Shown here piece by piece: positions 1 through 5,739 of a DNA stretch of 5,902 nucleotides. The notes under the pieces are model-generated. The model searched no databases. It saw nothing but the letters and a program-made list of their open reading frames with translations, and had not been told where the DNA came from. Source of the stretch: Gammaproteobacteria bacterium (lineage in GTDB: Bacteria > Pseudomonadota > Gammaproteobacteria > Methylococcales > UBA2780); the NCBI GenBank assembly GCA_003646305.1, contig QNFJ01000142.1, forward strand, positions 1-5,902, in the 5' to 3' direction. How positions within the stretch are numbered: position 1 is the first letter of the stretch; each line of letters begins with the position of its first letter. The position numbers and the translations under genes were made by a program.

Positions 1-239
1 AGCTGTTGCATCGGTAATAACCGAACATCACGATTCTGGCTGCTTGCCCACTGACAACAACTATTCAGAAGGTGGCTTTTGCCACTGCCCTTTTCTCCCC
101 ATAAATAGATAAAGTTCTCACCATTCACTGCTGAGAACTTTTTGAGTGTCTCGGTGACTTCTACATTTGGGCCGACATAAAATGAATCGAAGGTCTGATC
201 CGTGTAAAACTCAAACTGAATCGGAAGCTGTCGGTTCAT
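1..239 (-). CDS. hda: Hda, DnaA regulatory inactivator homologue (5' part only)
   Basis: Only the first 79 codons are present; the gene continues past the left edge. Hda is a DnaA-related AAA+ protein that, bound to the DNA-loaded sliding clamp, stimulates ATP hydrolysis by DnaA and so prevents over-initiation of replication. The visible protein begins MNRQLPIQFEF. The QLPIQF stretch (residues 4-9) resembles the clamp-binding motif at the Hda N-terminus. Next come a DnaA/Hda-like segment (TFDSFYVGPN, residues 16-25) and a Walker A loop GEKGSGKSHLL (48-58). Full-length DnaA is unlikely because its domains I and II are missing before the AAA+ start. The start is ambiguous: two in-frame ATG codons are adjacent (242-240 and 239-237), and I chose the second because it best fits family N-termini. 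No good Shine-Dalgarno precedes it, and it lies inside the 3' end of the DUF2069 gene, suggesting coupled translation as the last visible gene of the arsC operon. Confidence 0.92.
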   Translation of the reverse strand, partial: MNRQLPIQFEFYTDQTFDSFYVGPNVEVTETLKKFSAVNGENFIYLWGEKGSGKSHLLNSCCQWASSQNRDVRLLPMQQ

Positions 240-576
240 CATGGAAACGAATATAGAAGGTACAACCTAGAAATAACATCTGGCTGAATAAAATCTCTAA
301 TGCAGCGAGCAGCTGCTCTGTCCCTGTGCTAAAAACGGCCAAGACTCCGTGTATAAAATAAAGCATACTTAAAAAAGCGGCCCAGGCACAAGTGTAGGTA
401 CGCCCATGAAGAAGCCCCCTCAACGGGAAGAGAAGTGGAATCAATTTTGCCGCTAAAATTGGTGCAATGGGGAGCGTTGTTGAGGGAAGAATGACGATTT
501 CCCAGAGCAGCACTAATATCAACAGGCCAAAATAACCCACAAGTGCCATTCGGTAATAGAGCGTTGGGTTTTTCAC
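211..576 (-). CDS. DUF2069-type small inner-membrane protein
   Basis: This 121-residue hydrophobic protein has an unknown role. It resembles DUF2069 proteins encoded between wrbA and hda in Pseudomonas-type genomes. Hydrophobic segments at about residues 10-30, 36-52, 62-82 and 88-108 suggest four membrane passes and a short polar C-terminus (HDEPTASDSV). The stretch PLRGLLHGRTYTCAWAAFLS (51-70), then YFIHGVLAVF (73-82) and LEILFSQMLFLGCTFYIR (93-110), fits the family pattern as I recall it. The start is GTG at 576-574, overlapping the wrbA stop as GTGA, the usual sign of translational coupling. An internal ATG at codon 10 is a possible alternative start but would sit at the edge of the first membrane segment. 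Its 3' end overlaps the hda start by 29 bases (32 if the earlier ATG is used). The membrane-protein call is firm; the family name rests on motif recall and gene order. Confidence 0.85.
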   Translation of the reverse strand: MKNPTLYYRMALVGYFGLLILVLLWEIVILPSTTLPIAPILAAKLIPLLFPLRGLLHGRTYTCAWAAFLSMLYFIHGVLAVFSTGTEQLLAALEILFSQMLFLGCTFYIRFHDEPTASDSV

Positions 577-1175
577 AGCTGCGAATCTTTAAGCGTTAAC
601 GCCGCCCTGGCCAACCGTTGACCAAATGATCGACAGATCGCCTTTTCCTCTTCACTAAACCCGTTTTTATGCTCCCCCCCCTCGTAATGGCTGGGGCCAT
701 AAGGTGTCCCCCCGGTCGTGGTCTCGTTGAGCGCCTGTTCGTTGCTTGGCACCCCCAGCAGAACCATTCCCTGATGGAACAGTGGGATCATCATAGAAAG
801 CAGTGTTGCCTCCTGCCCACCGTGCATACTGGCCGTAGAGGTAAAAACACCCGCCGGTTTGCCTCGCAAGCCACCCGAAAACCAGAGCTCACTCGCGCTA
901 TCTAAAAAGTATTTCAGCGGTGCGGCCATATTGCCGAAATGGGTTGGACTGCCTAGCGCAAGTCCATCACATTCCTTTAGGTCATCAATCGTCGCATAGG
1001 GGGCGCCTGCAGCTGGAACGCTCGCTTCTACCGCTTCGCAAACCGTTGAAACAGGTGCAACGGTTCGAATACGTGCCGTCACACCCTGCACCTCTTCGAC
1101 ACCTCGAGCAATGCGATTAGCCATCTCAGCTGTACCGCCATAATTACTGTAGTAAAGAACGAGAACTTCAGTCAT
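573..1175 (-). CDS. wrbA: WrbA-type NAD(P)H:quinone oxidoreductase (flavodoxin-like)
   Basis: WrbA proteins bind FMN in a flavodoxin fold, form tetramers and reduce quinones by two electrons with NAD(P)H, thereby limiting redox cycling in the cytoplasm. This one has 200 residues, close to the roughly 198 of the E. coli protein. It shows the FMN phosphate-binding loop YYSNYGGTAEMA (8-19), the isoalloxazine-contact segment GSPTHFGNM (75-83), the WrbA signature FTSTASMHGGQEATL (111-125) and GGTPYGPSHYEGG (155-167). The second and fourth distinguish it from short flavodoxins. The ATG start at 1175 gives the expected N-terminus (MTEVLVLYYS); it sits 4 bases after the arsC stop with no clear Shine-Dalgarno, so coupling is likely. 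Its stop overlaps the GTG of the DUF2069 gene. A run of eight G (coding strand, 681-674) encodes residues 165-168, after the core fold, and the frame through it is intact. Confidence 0.94.
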   Translation of the reverse strand: MTEVLVLYYSNYGGTAEMANRIARGVEEVQGVTARIRTVAPVSTVCEAVEASVPAAGAPYATIDDLKECDGLALGSPTHFGNMAAPLKYFLDSASELWFSGGLRGKPAGVFTSTASMHGGQEATLLSMMIPLFHQGMVLLGVPSNEQALNETTTGGTPYGPSHYEGGEHKNGFSEEEKAICRSFGQRLARAALTLKDSQL

Positions 1176-1179
1176 CGGA

Positions 1180-1527
1180 TTAAATTATTGCCAAAACACT
1201 TTCAGGCGGGCGGCCAACAGCCGCTTTTCCATTCGCGAGAACAATGGGCCGCTCAATAACACGTGGATTCGCCACCATTCCCTGGATTAAAGCAGCACGA
1301 TCGAGATCAGGATTGTCCAAACCCGCTGTTGTATATTCGGCCTCTTTTTTACGCATTAAATCGCGTGGTTCCATCCCTAACAAGCGTAGAACACTGTCCA
1401 GCTCTTCTGCTGTGGGGGGGGTCTCAAGGTATTCGATAATTTCTGGCTCGACGCTGTTTGCTTTAAGCAGTTCCAGTGTCTGGCGCGACTTGCTGCAGCG
1501 TGGGTTATGGTAAATTTTTACACTCAT
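1180..1527 (-). CDS. arsC: ArsC-family arsenate reductase (glutaredoxin-dependent type)
   Basis: A 115-residue thioredoxin-fold protein of the plasmid R773 ArsC / YfgD family. Classical members reduce arsenate to arsenite with glutathione and glutaredoxin. It starts MSVKIYHNPRCSKSRQTLELL, placing the catalytic cysteine at Cys11. The arginines matching R773 Arg60, Arg94 and Arg107 appear as Arg59, Arg93 (ERPIV) and Arg106 (GRPPES). LETPPTAEEL (35-44) is another family segment. It is shorter than R773 ArsC (about 141 residues), like the chromosomal YfgD group. No arsR, arsB or arsA lies nearby, and its neighbours are wrbA and hda, so a dedicated arsenic-resistance role is not shown; it may be a housekeeping thiol reductase. 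The ATG at 1527 is preceded by GAGGA at suitable spacing, making it the likely first gene of the operon. A run of eight C on the coding strand encodes Thr-Pro-Pro (36-38). Confidence 0.9.
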   Translation of the reverse strand: MSVKIYHNPRCSKSRQTLELLKANSVEPEIIEYLETPPTAEELDSVLRLLGMEPRDLMRKKEAEYTTAGLDNPDLDRAALIQGMVANPRVIERPIVLANGKAAVGRPPESVLAII

Positions 1528-1533
1528 AATCAG

Positions 1534-1538
1534 TCCTC
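1534..1538 (-). promoter_or_regulatory. Shine-Dalgarno of arsC
   Basis: Read on the minus strand this is GAGGA, 6 bases before the arsC ATG at 1527. It is the clearest ribosome binding site in the leftward operon and supports arsC as the first gene and this ATG as its start. Confidence 0.7.
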
Positions 1539-1567
1539 AGGGGTAAACTTCGATCTAAAGTGGATAC

Positions 1568-1596
1568 ATGGTACTGGCTGAGACGGTTGCTTCCAA
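1568..1596 (-). promoter_or_regulatory. Candidate sigma-70 promoter for arsC-wrbA-DUF2069-hda
   Basis: On the minus strand, TTGGAA (1596-1591) is followed after 17 bases by TACCAT (1573-1568), each matching four of six consensus bases. It would start transcription near position 1561, giving a leader of about 33 bases before arsC. The spacing is ideal but the hexamers are weak, so this is only a candidate. An alternative TTGACT on the same strand (1633-1628) has no convincing partner. Confidence 0.3.
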
Positions 1597-1603
1597 GCGT
1601 TTG

Positions 1604-1612
1604 TGCTATCAT
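1604..1612 (+). promoter_or_regulatory. Candidate extended -10 promoter for hldE-hldD-waaA
   Basis: The sequence TGCTATCAT contains an extended -10 element (TG, one base, then TATCAT, five of six matches to TATAAT). No good -35 hexamer lies 16-18 bases upstream; TTGCTT at 1587-1592 is only 14 bases away. Extended -10 promoters can tolerate a poor -35. Transcription would begin near 1619, leaving a leader of about 31 bases before the hldE ATG at 1650. Its upstream half overlaps the candidate arsC promoter on the other strand. Confidence 0.45.
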
Positions 1613-1649
1613 TTTGTCCAAATTAACAGTCAATCGGCCTTTCCATTCT

Positions 1650-3083
1650 ATGCAATTGCAATTACCCGATTTTTCTAACGCAAAAGTTCTCGTTGTCGGC
1701 GACCTGATGCTCGATCGCTATTGGCACGGCGGCACATCAAGAATATCTCCAGAAGCCCCGGTTCCAGTTGTTCATGTCAACGAGGTGGAAGAGCGTGCCG
1801 GCGGAGCGGGTAACGTCGCCTTAAATATTTCCGCACTAGGTGGAGGGGCTTCCGTTCTCGGCTTTTGTGGAAAAGATGAAGCGGCTGAAGCCCTGACTCA
1901 AACATTGACAGCCGCAAATATCCTCTGTCTGCTCGAACCTGTCGACAATCTGGCAACGATTACAAAACTACGTATTATGAGCCGGCATCAACAGCTGATT
2001 CGTCTCGATTTTGAAGATGGCTTTCACAACTGTGACTCCACAGCACTCATGGCGCGTTACCAAACCGCGCTTAAAGAGGCCGATGTGGTGATTCTTTCTG
2101 ACTATGGAAAGGGAACACTTCACGCTATCGAACAGTTTATCAGCGCGGCAAAAGAAGCCAATATTCCGGTACTGATCGACCCCAAAGGCAATGACTTCAG
2201 TATTTATCGCGGTGCCACCTTAATTACCCCGAACTGGAACGAGTTTGAAGCGGTTGTTGGCCCTTGTCGTAGCGATGATGAGTTGGTCGAAAAGGGGCAA
2301 AAGCTCCTTGCCGACTTAGATTTGAGTGCACTACTGGTCACACGAGGCGAGAAAGGGATGACCCTACTCTCACAGCAAGCAGCGCCTCTTCATCTCCCCA
2401 CACAGGCGCGCGAAGTTTTTGATGTTACCGGTGCAGGTGATACCGTTATTTCTGTTCTCGCGACGGCATTGGCCGCCAGAAAACCCCTTGCAGAAGCAAC
2501 CGCCCTGGCTAATTTGGCAGCTGGAATTGTCGTTGGAAAACTGGGAACAGCCACCGCTAGCCGTGATGAACTGGAACAGGCCATCCAGGGCGAACGCGCT
2601 GAGTATCATGGCGTTCTGAGCTTGTCACAAGCGCAAGAAGTGCTAAAACACGCCCGTCAACGACAAGAGAAGATTGTCGCGACTAATGGCTGCTTTGACA
2701 TCCTTCATCCTGGCCATATCCACTACCTACGCCAGGCAAGAGCACTCGGTGAACGCCTTATTATTCTGGTAAACAGTGATGATTCTGTTCGTCGCCTGAA
2801 AGGTCCTGAGCGACCCATTAACCGACTTGAGCATCGCATGGAAATGCTCTCTGCTCTGGAGTGTGTGGATTGGGTTATCCCATTTAATGGGGATACACCA
2901 GAAGAACTGCTTTGCCAGCTACTACCCGATATTCTGGTCAAAGGGGGCGACTATCCTGATCCGACGCAAATAGCCGGGCATGATTGCGTGGTTGCCAACG
3001 GTGGAGAGGTACAAATTCTTCAATTTGTTGAGGGCTGCTCCACAACGAATATTATTGAAACCATTCGAAACTCGACAAGGTAA
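1650..3083 (+). CDS. hldE: HldE, bifunctional heptose 7-phosphate kinase / heptose 1-phosphate adenylyltransferase
   Basis: HldE catalyses two cytoplasmic steps of ADP-heptose synthesis for the lipopolysaccharide core. Its N-terminal ribokinase-like domain phosphorylates D-glycero-D-manno-heptose 7-phosphate at C1, and its C-terminal domain joins AMP to heptose 1-phosphate after GmhB removes the 7-phosphate. The kinase domain spans about residues 1-320, with GDLMLDRYW (17-25), GGAGNVALNI (51-60) and the anion-hole/catalytic motif DVTGAGDT (258-265), whose Asp264 is the expected base. The nucleotidyltransferase domain (about 345-477) has TNGCFDILHPGH with the HxGH motif at 353-356, LVKGGDY (429-435) and CSTTNII (463-469). 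The open frame extends upstream to a GTG at 1560, but the ATG at 1650 matches the family N-terminus (MQLQLPDFSNAKVLVVGD) and gives 477 residues, the E. coli length. The extra 30 codons would run through the candidate promoter. No clear Shine-Dalgarno precedes this ATG. It is the first gene of the operon, 4 bases before hldD. Confidence 0.98.
   Translation: MQLQLPDFSNAKVLVVGDLMLDRYWHGGTSRISPEAPVPVVHVNEVEERAGGAGNVALNISALGGGASVLGFCGKDEAAEALTQTLTAANILCLLEPVDNLATITKLRIMSRHQQLIRLDFEDGFHNCDSTALMARYQTALKEADVVILSDYGKGTLHAIEQFISAAKEANIPVLIDPKGNDFSIYRGATLITPNWNEFEAVVGPCRSDDELVEKGQKLLADLDLSALLVTRGEKGMTLLSQQAAPLHLPTQAREVFDVTGAGDTVISVLATALAARKPLAEATALANLAAGIVVGKLGTATASRDELEQAIQGERAEYHGVLSLSQAQEVLKHARQRQEKIVATNGCFDILHPGHIHYLRQARALGERLIILVNSDDSVRRLKGPERPINRLEHRMEMLSALECVDWVIPFNGDTPEELLCQLLPDILVKGGDYPDPTQIAGHDCVVANGGEVQILQFVEGCSTTNIIETIRNSTR
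3077..3080 (+). promoter_or_regulatory. Shine-Dalgarno of hldD, inside the hldE 3' end
   Basis: AAGG lies 7 bases before the hldD ATG at 3088, immediately before the hldE stop codon. It supports the ATG at 3088 over the upstream in-frame start at 2980, and suggests coupled translation of hldE and hldD. Confidence 0.55.
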
Positions 3084-3087
3084 ACAG

Positions 3088-4035
3088 ATGATCATAGTGA
3101 CCGGTGGCGCCGGCTTTATCGGCAGCAACATTGTTAAAGCATTAAACCAGCGAGGCCAGAAAGAGATTCTGGTAGTCGATAACCTCAAAAATGGTATTAA
3201 ATTTAGAAATCTGGTGGACTGCCAGATCGCTGACTACATGGACAAAGAGAGCTTTATTGCCAGCATTGCGCTAGGTGATTTTGACGATCAACCCATCGAA
3301 GCAATTTTCCATAATGGTGCCTGCTCTTCCACAACCGAGTGGGATGGCCGTTACATGATGGATAACAACTACGACTATAGCAAAACGCTCCTCCATTTTT
3401 GCGTAACACGGGGAATCCCTTACATCTACGCCTCAAGCGCAGCAGTCTATGGCGGCGGAACCGTCTTTAAAGAGTCACTGGAAAATGAAGCCCCTTTAAA
3501 TGTGTATGGCTATTCAAAATTCCAGTTTGATCAATACGTTCGCGCCCGGCAGTCCGAAATAAAAAGCCAGGTCGTCGGGCTGCGCTACTTTAATGTTTAT
3601 GGTCCCAGAGAAAGCCACAAGGGCAGCATGGCAAGCGTCGCCTTTCATCTCAATAATCAGATAAAAGAGAGCGGCAAGGTCAAACTGTTTGAGGGCTGTG
3701 ATGGCTACGGAAATGGCGAACAGCTCCGCGATTTTATCTATGTGGGTGATGTTGCCGAAGTGAATCTCTGGTTTCTCGATAACCCAAAGGCTACCGGCAT
3801 TTTTAACCTCGGAACAGGCCGCAGCCAACCCTTTAATGATGTGGCAAAAGCAGTTTTAAATTACCATCAAAAAGGTGAGCTCGAATACATTCCCTTTCCA
3901 GAAAAACTAAAAGGCTGCTATCAGAGTTTTACAGAGGCTAATCTCGACAATCTCCGTACGGCCGGCTGCCAGCATCTATTTAAAACCGTTGAAGAGGGTA
4001 CACAGCTCTATATGCAGTGGTTAAACGAACAGTAA
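3088..4035 (+). CDS. hldD: HldD, ADP-L-glycero-D-manno-heptose 6-epimerase
   Basis: HldD inverts C6 of ADP-D-glycero-beta-D-manno-heptose to give the L-glycero form used by heptosyltransferases. It is an extended short-chain dehydrogenase/reductase with tightly bound NADP and acts in the cytoplasm. The protein has 315 residues (310 in E. coli). The Rossmann loop GGAGFIGSN begins at residue 6. NLKNGIKF follows VVDN near residue 30, ACSSTTEWDG is the HldD signature, and the catalytic set Ser116, Tyr140 and Lys144 (YGYSK) is at the same numbering as in E. coli. Further conserved stretches are RYFNVYGPRE, HKGSMASVAFHLN and GIFNLGTGRSQPFNDVA. The segment EGCDGYGNGEQLRD (202-215) is a few residues longer than in E. 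coli, in a style I recall from beta- and other gammaproteobacteria. The frame is open back to 2980, but that part overlaps hldE and lies before the start of the fold, so the ATG at 3088 is chosen. Confidence 0.98.
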   Translation: MIIVTGGAGFIGSNIVKALNQRGQKEILVVDNLKNGIKFRNLVDCQIADYMDKESFIASIALGDFDDQPIEAIFHNGACSSTTEWDGRYMMDNNYDYSKTLLHFCVTRGIPYIYASSAAVYGGGTVFKESLENEAPLNVYGYSKFQFDQYVRARQSEIKSQVVGLRYFNVYGPRESHKGSMASVAFHLNNQIKESGKVKLFEGCDGYGNGEQLRDFIYVGDVAEVNLWFLDNPKATGIFNLGTGRSQPFNDVAKAVLNYHQKGELEYIPFPEKLKGCYQSFTEANLDNLRTAGCQHLFKTVEEGTQLYMQWLNEQ

Positions 4036-4036
4036 C

Positions 4037-5299
4037 GTGCGGCACCTTTACTCCGTTCTACTCTACCTGCTCGCCCCTGTTGTTCTCCTAAAACTGCTGC
4101 TTCGCAGCCGCAAAGCACCCGCTTACCGACAACGCTGGAACGAGCGATTCGCGTGCTATTCGGGAAACCACAAAAAAGAGGTTATCTGGTTTCATACCGT
4201 TTCTGTTGGCGAGGCTGAAGCGGCTTTTCCATTGATACGCGTCATACAAAACCGCTATCCAGACCAACCCATCCTCATCACAACCACGACGCCGACCGGC
4301 TCCGACCGCGTTAAAGCGGTTTTTGAAGAGAGCGTCGAACATGTCTACCTCCCTTACGACCTCCCCGATGCCGTTTCTCGCTTTCTTAGCCACTTTAAAC
4401 CTCGCATTGCGGTCATGATGGAGACGGAGATTTGGCCAAATCTTTTTTCCCAATGTAACCGGCAAAAAATCCCACTGTTAATTATTAATGCTCGCCTCTC
4501 GGAAAAATCCACGCGCGGCTATCAGAAACTAAAGAAGCTGACTGAAGAGGCACTGTGCAACGTTTCACACATTGCTGCCAGATCACAAAATGATGCCGAC
4601 CGCTTTATCTTGCTGGGCGCACGTCCCGCTAAAGTTTCGGTTGCTGGCAATATTAAATTCGACCTAAAGCTTCCGGCAAGCTTACGAGAGCAGGCTGAAT
4701 TTATGCGCCAATCTCTTTTCTTGCAGCGCCCCGTCTGGATTGCTGCCAGCACGCACGAAAAGGAAGATGAGAAGGTTCTTGCTGCCTTCAGCGAGGTTAA
4801 ACAAGCCATTCCAGAAGCGCTATTGGTTCTGGTGCCTCGTCACCCCGAACGTTTCGAGAAGGTGGCTGAACTTTGCAAAAAACGTCAATTCAGCCTCATC
4901 AAACGAACCGAAGAAAAAACCTGCAGCAGCAAAACCGATATCTTTTTACTCAATACGATGGGAGAGCTTAAACTCTTTTCCACCGCGGCAGATATCGCTT
5001 TTGTCGGCGGCAGTCTCGTTCCAACCGGAGGCCATAATGTTTTAGAACCTGCGGCAGCTGGGGTTCCCGTGCTGTTTGGCCCTCACATGTTCAATTTTTC
5101 TGAAATTGCCGAGTTACTACTTGAAAAAGGTGCCGCAATTCAAATTAATAACGAGAAAGAGCTCGCGGAAGAGGTTATCAACCTTTTTGAGCACGCAGAA
5201 ATTAGAGGTGAACTAGGTGAAAAAGGGCAGATTTTTGTAGAAGAAAACCGGGGCGCCCTTAAAAAGCTGGAGGCATTGCTGGCTGAACATTTGCCATAG
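4037..5299 (+). CDS. waaA: WaaA (KdtA), Kdo transferase
   Basis: WaaA transfers 3-deoxy-D-manno-octulosonic acid from CMP-Kdo to the lipid A precursor at the cytoplasmic face of the inner membrane. It usually adds two Kdo residues in enterics, but the number cannot be read from this sequence. The protein has 420 residues (425 in E. coli). An N-terminal hydrophobic anchor (about 4-22) is followed by the basic RSRKAPAYRQRWNER segment. The N-terminal GT-B domain carries HTVSVGE with the likely catalytic Glu59, TTTTPTGS (82-89), VYLPYDLPDA and METEIWPNL (128-136). The C-terminal domain has STHEKEDE, LVPRHPERF, DTMGEL-like NTMGEL, GGHNVLE (331-337) and GPHMFNF (348-354). The start is a GTG one base after the hldD stop; its N-terminus aligns with the E. 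coli protein, and no good Shine-Dalgarno is seen, so translation is probably coupled to hldD. The stop lies 2 bases from that of the convergent dtd gene. Confidence 0.97.
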   Translation: MRHLYSVLLYLLAPVVLLKLLLRSRKAPAYRQRWNERFACYSGNHKKEVIWFHTVSVGEAEAAFPLIRVIQNRYPDQPILITTTTPTGSDRVKAVFEESVEHVYLPYDLPDAVSRFLSHFKPRIAVMMETEIWPNLFSQCNRQKIPLLIINARLSEKSTRGYQKLKKLTEEALCNVSHIAARSQNDADRFILLGARPAKVSVAGNIKFDLKLPASLREQAEFMRQSLFLQRPVWIAASTHEKEDEKVLAAFSEVKQAIPEALLVLVPRHPERFEKVAELCKKRQFSLIKRTEEKTCSSKTDIFLLNTMGELKLFSTAADIAFVGGSLVPTGGHNVLEPAAAGVPVLFGPHMFNFSEIAELLLEKGAAIQINNEKELAEEVINLFEHAEIRGELGEKGQIFVEENRGALKKLEALLAEHLP

Positions 5300-5301
5300 A
5301 G

Positions 5302-5739
5302 TTAAGCTTTCAAAATAAAAGTCACCGGTCCACTGTTACACAAAGAAACCTGCATATCAGCACCGAATTTACCCTGCCCAACCTTCTCATAACTTACTTT
5401 GATTTTATCCAAAAGCTGGTTAAAAAGCTGCTCACCTAAAGCCGGAGGAGCTGCAGGCCCAAAACTTGGGCGAGTACCTTTCTGCGTATCGGCTGCTAGC
5501 GTGAACTGAGGCACGAGCAAAATACCACCATTAATGTCGGTGACACTCAGGTTCATCTTATCTTCTGCATCGGGGAAAATCCGGTAACTCAATAACCTTT
5601 CAGCCATCCGGCTGACCTGCTTCTCACTATCGCCCCTCTCAATCGCCACAAGCGCCAGAATCCCACGTTCAATCTTGCCAATCGACTCTCCGCCCACAAT
5701 AACTTCTGCCGAAGCGACCCTCTGAATAACCGAAATCAT
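5302..5739 (-). CDS. dtd: Dtd, D-aminoacyl-tRNA deacylase
   Basis: Dtd hydrolyses D-amino acids (classically D-tyrosine) mischarged on tRNA, and glycine on tRNA-Ala, keeping D-residues out of proteins. It is a cytoplasmic homodimer. The 145 residues equal the E. coli length. The N-terminus MISVIQRVASAEV, the segment YRIFPDAEDKMNLSV (52-66) and GKFGADMQVSL (123-133) are typical. The two active-site motifs are QFTLAADTQKGTRPSF (78-93) and GPVT (137-140), the latter carrying the cross-subunit Gly-cisPro that rejects L-amino acids. Two positions differ from the E. coli pattern: Pro77 stands where SQFTL has Ser, and Ser136 where NDGPVT has Asp. The ATG at 5739 gives the family N-terminus. Only a weak AGAGA lies upstream. 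The start overlaps the stop of a minus-strand frame entering from the right edge (ATGA). Confidence 0.96.
   Translation of the reverse strand: MISVIQRVASAEVIVGGESIGKIERGILALVAIERGDSEKQVSRMAERLLSYRIFPDAEDKMNLSVTDINGGILLVPQFTLAADTQKGTRPSFGPAAPPALGEQLFNQLLDKIKVSYEKVGQGKFGADMQVSLCNSGPVTFILKA

Noticed and set aside
1244..1513. 89-codon plus-strand frame antisense to arsC, and similar plus-strand frames within wrbA (669-905, 920-1120)
   Set aside because: They are composition-driven shadows of genes with intact catalytic motifs on the other strand.
1180..1527. Arsenic-resistance island suggested by arsC
   Set aside because: No arsR, arsB, acr3 or arsA is present, and the gene sits in a housekeeping operon with no mobile-element marks.
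2980..3087. Upstream in-frame extension of hldD by 36 codons
   Set aside because: It overlaps conserved HldE coding sequence, and HldD proteins begin directly with the MIIVTGGAGFIG Rossmann strand.
3514..3828. 104-codon open frame on the minus strand inside hldD
   Set aside because: It is antisense to conserved HldD sequence, has no family resemblance and no ribosome site.
4088..4465. 125-codon open frame on the minus strand inside waaA
   Set aside because: It lies wholly antisense to a strongly supported waaA, has no recognisable domain, and is a shadow of the coding frame.
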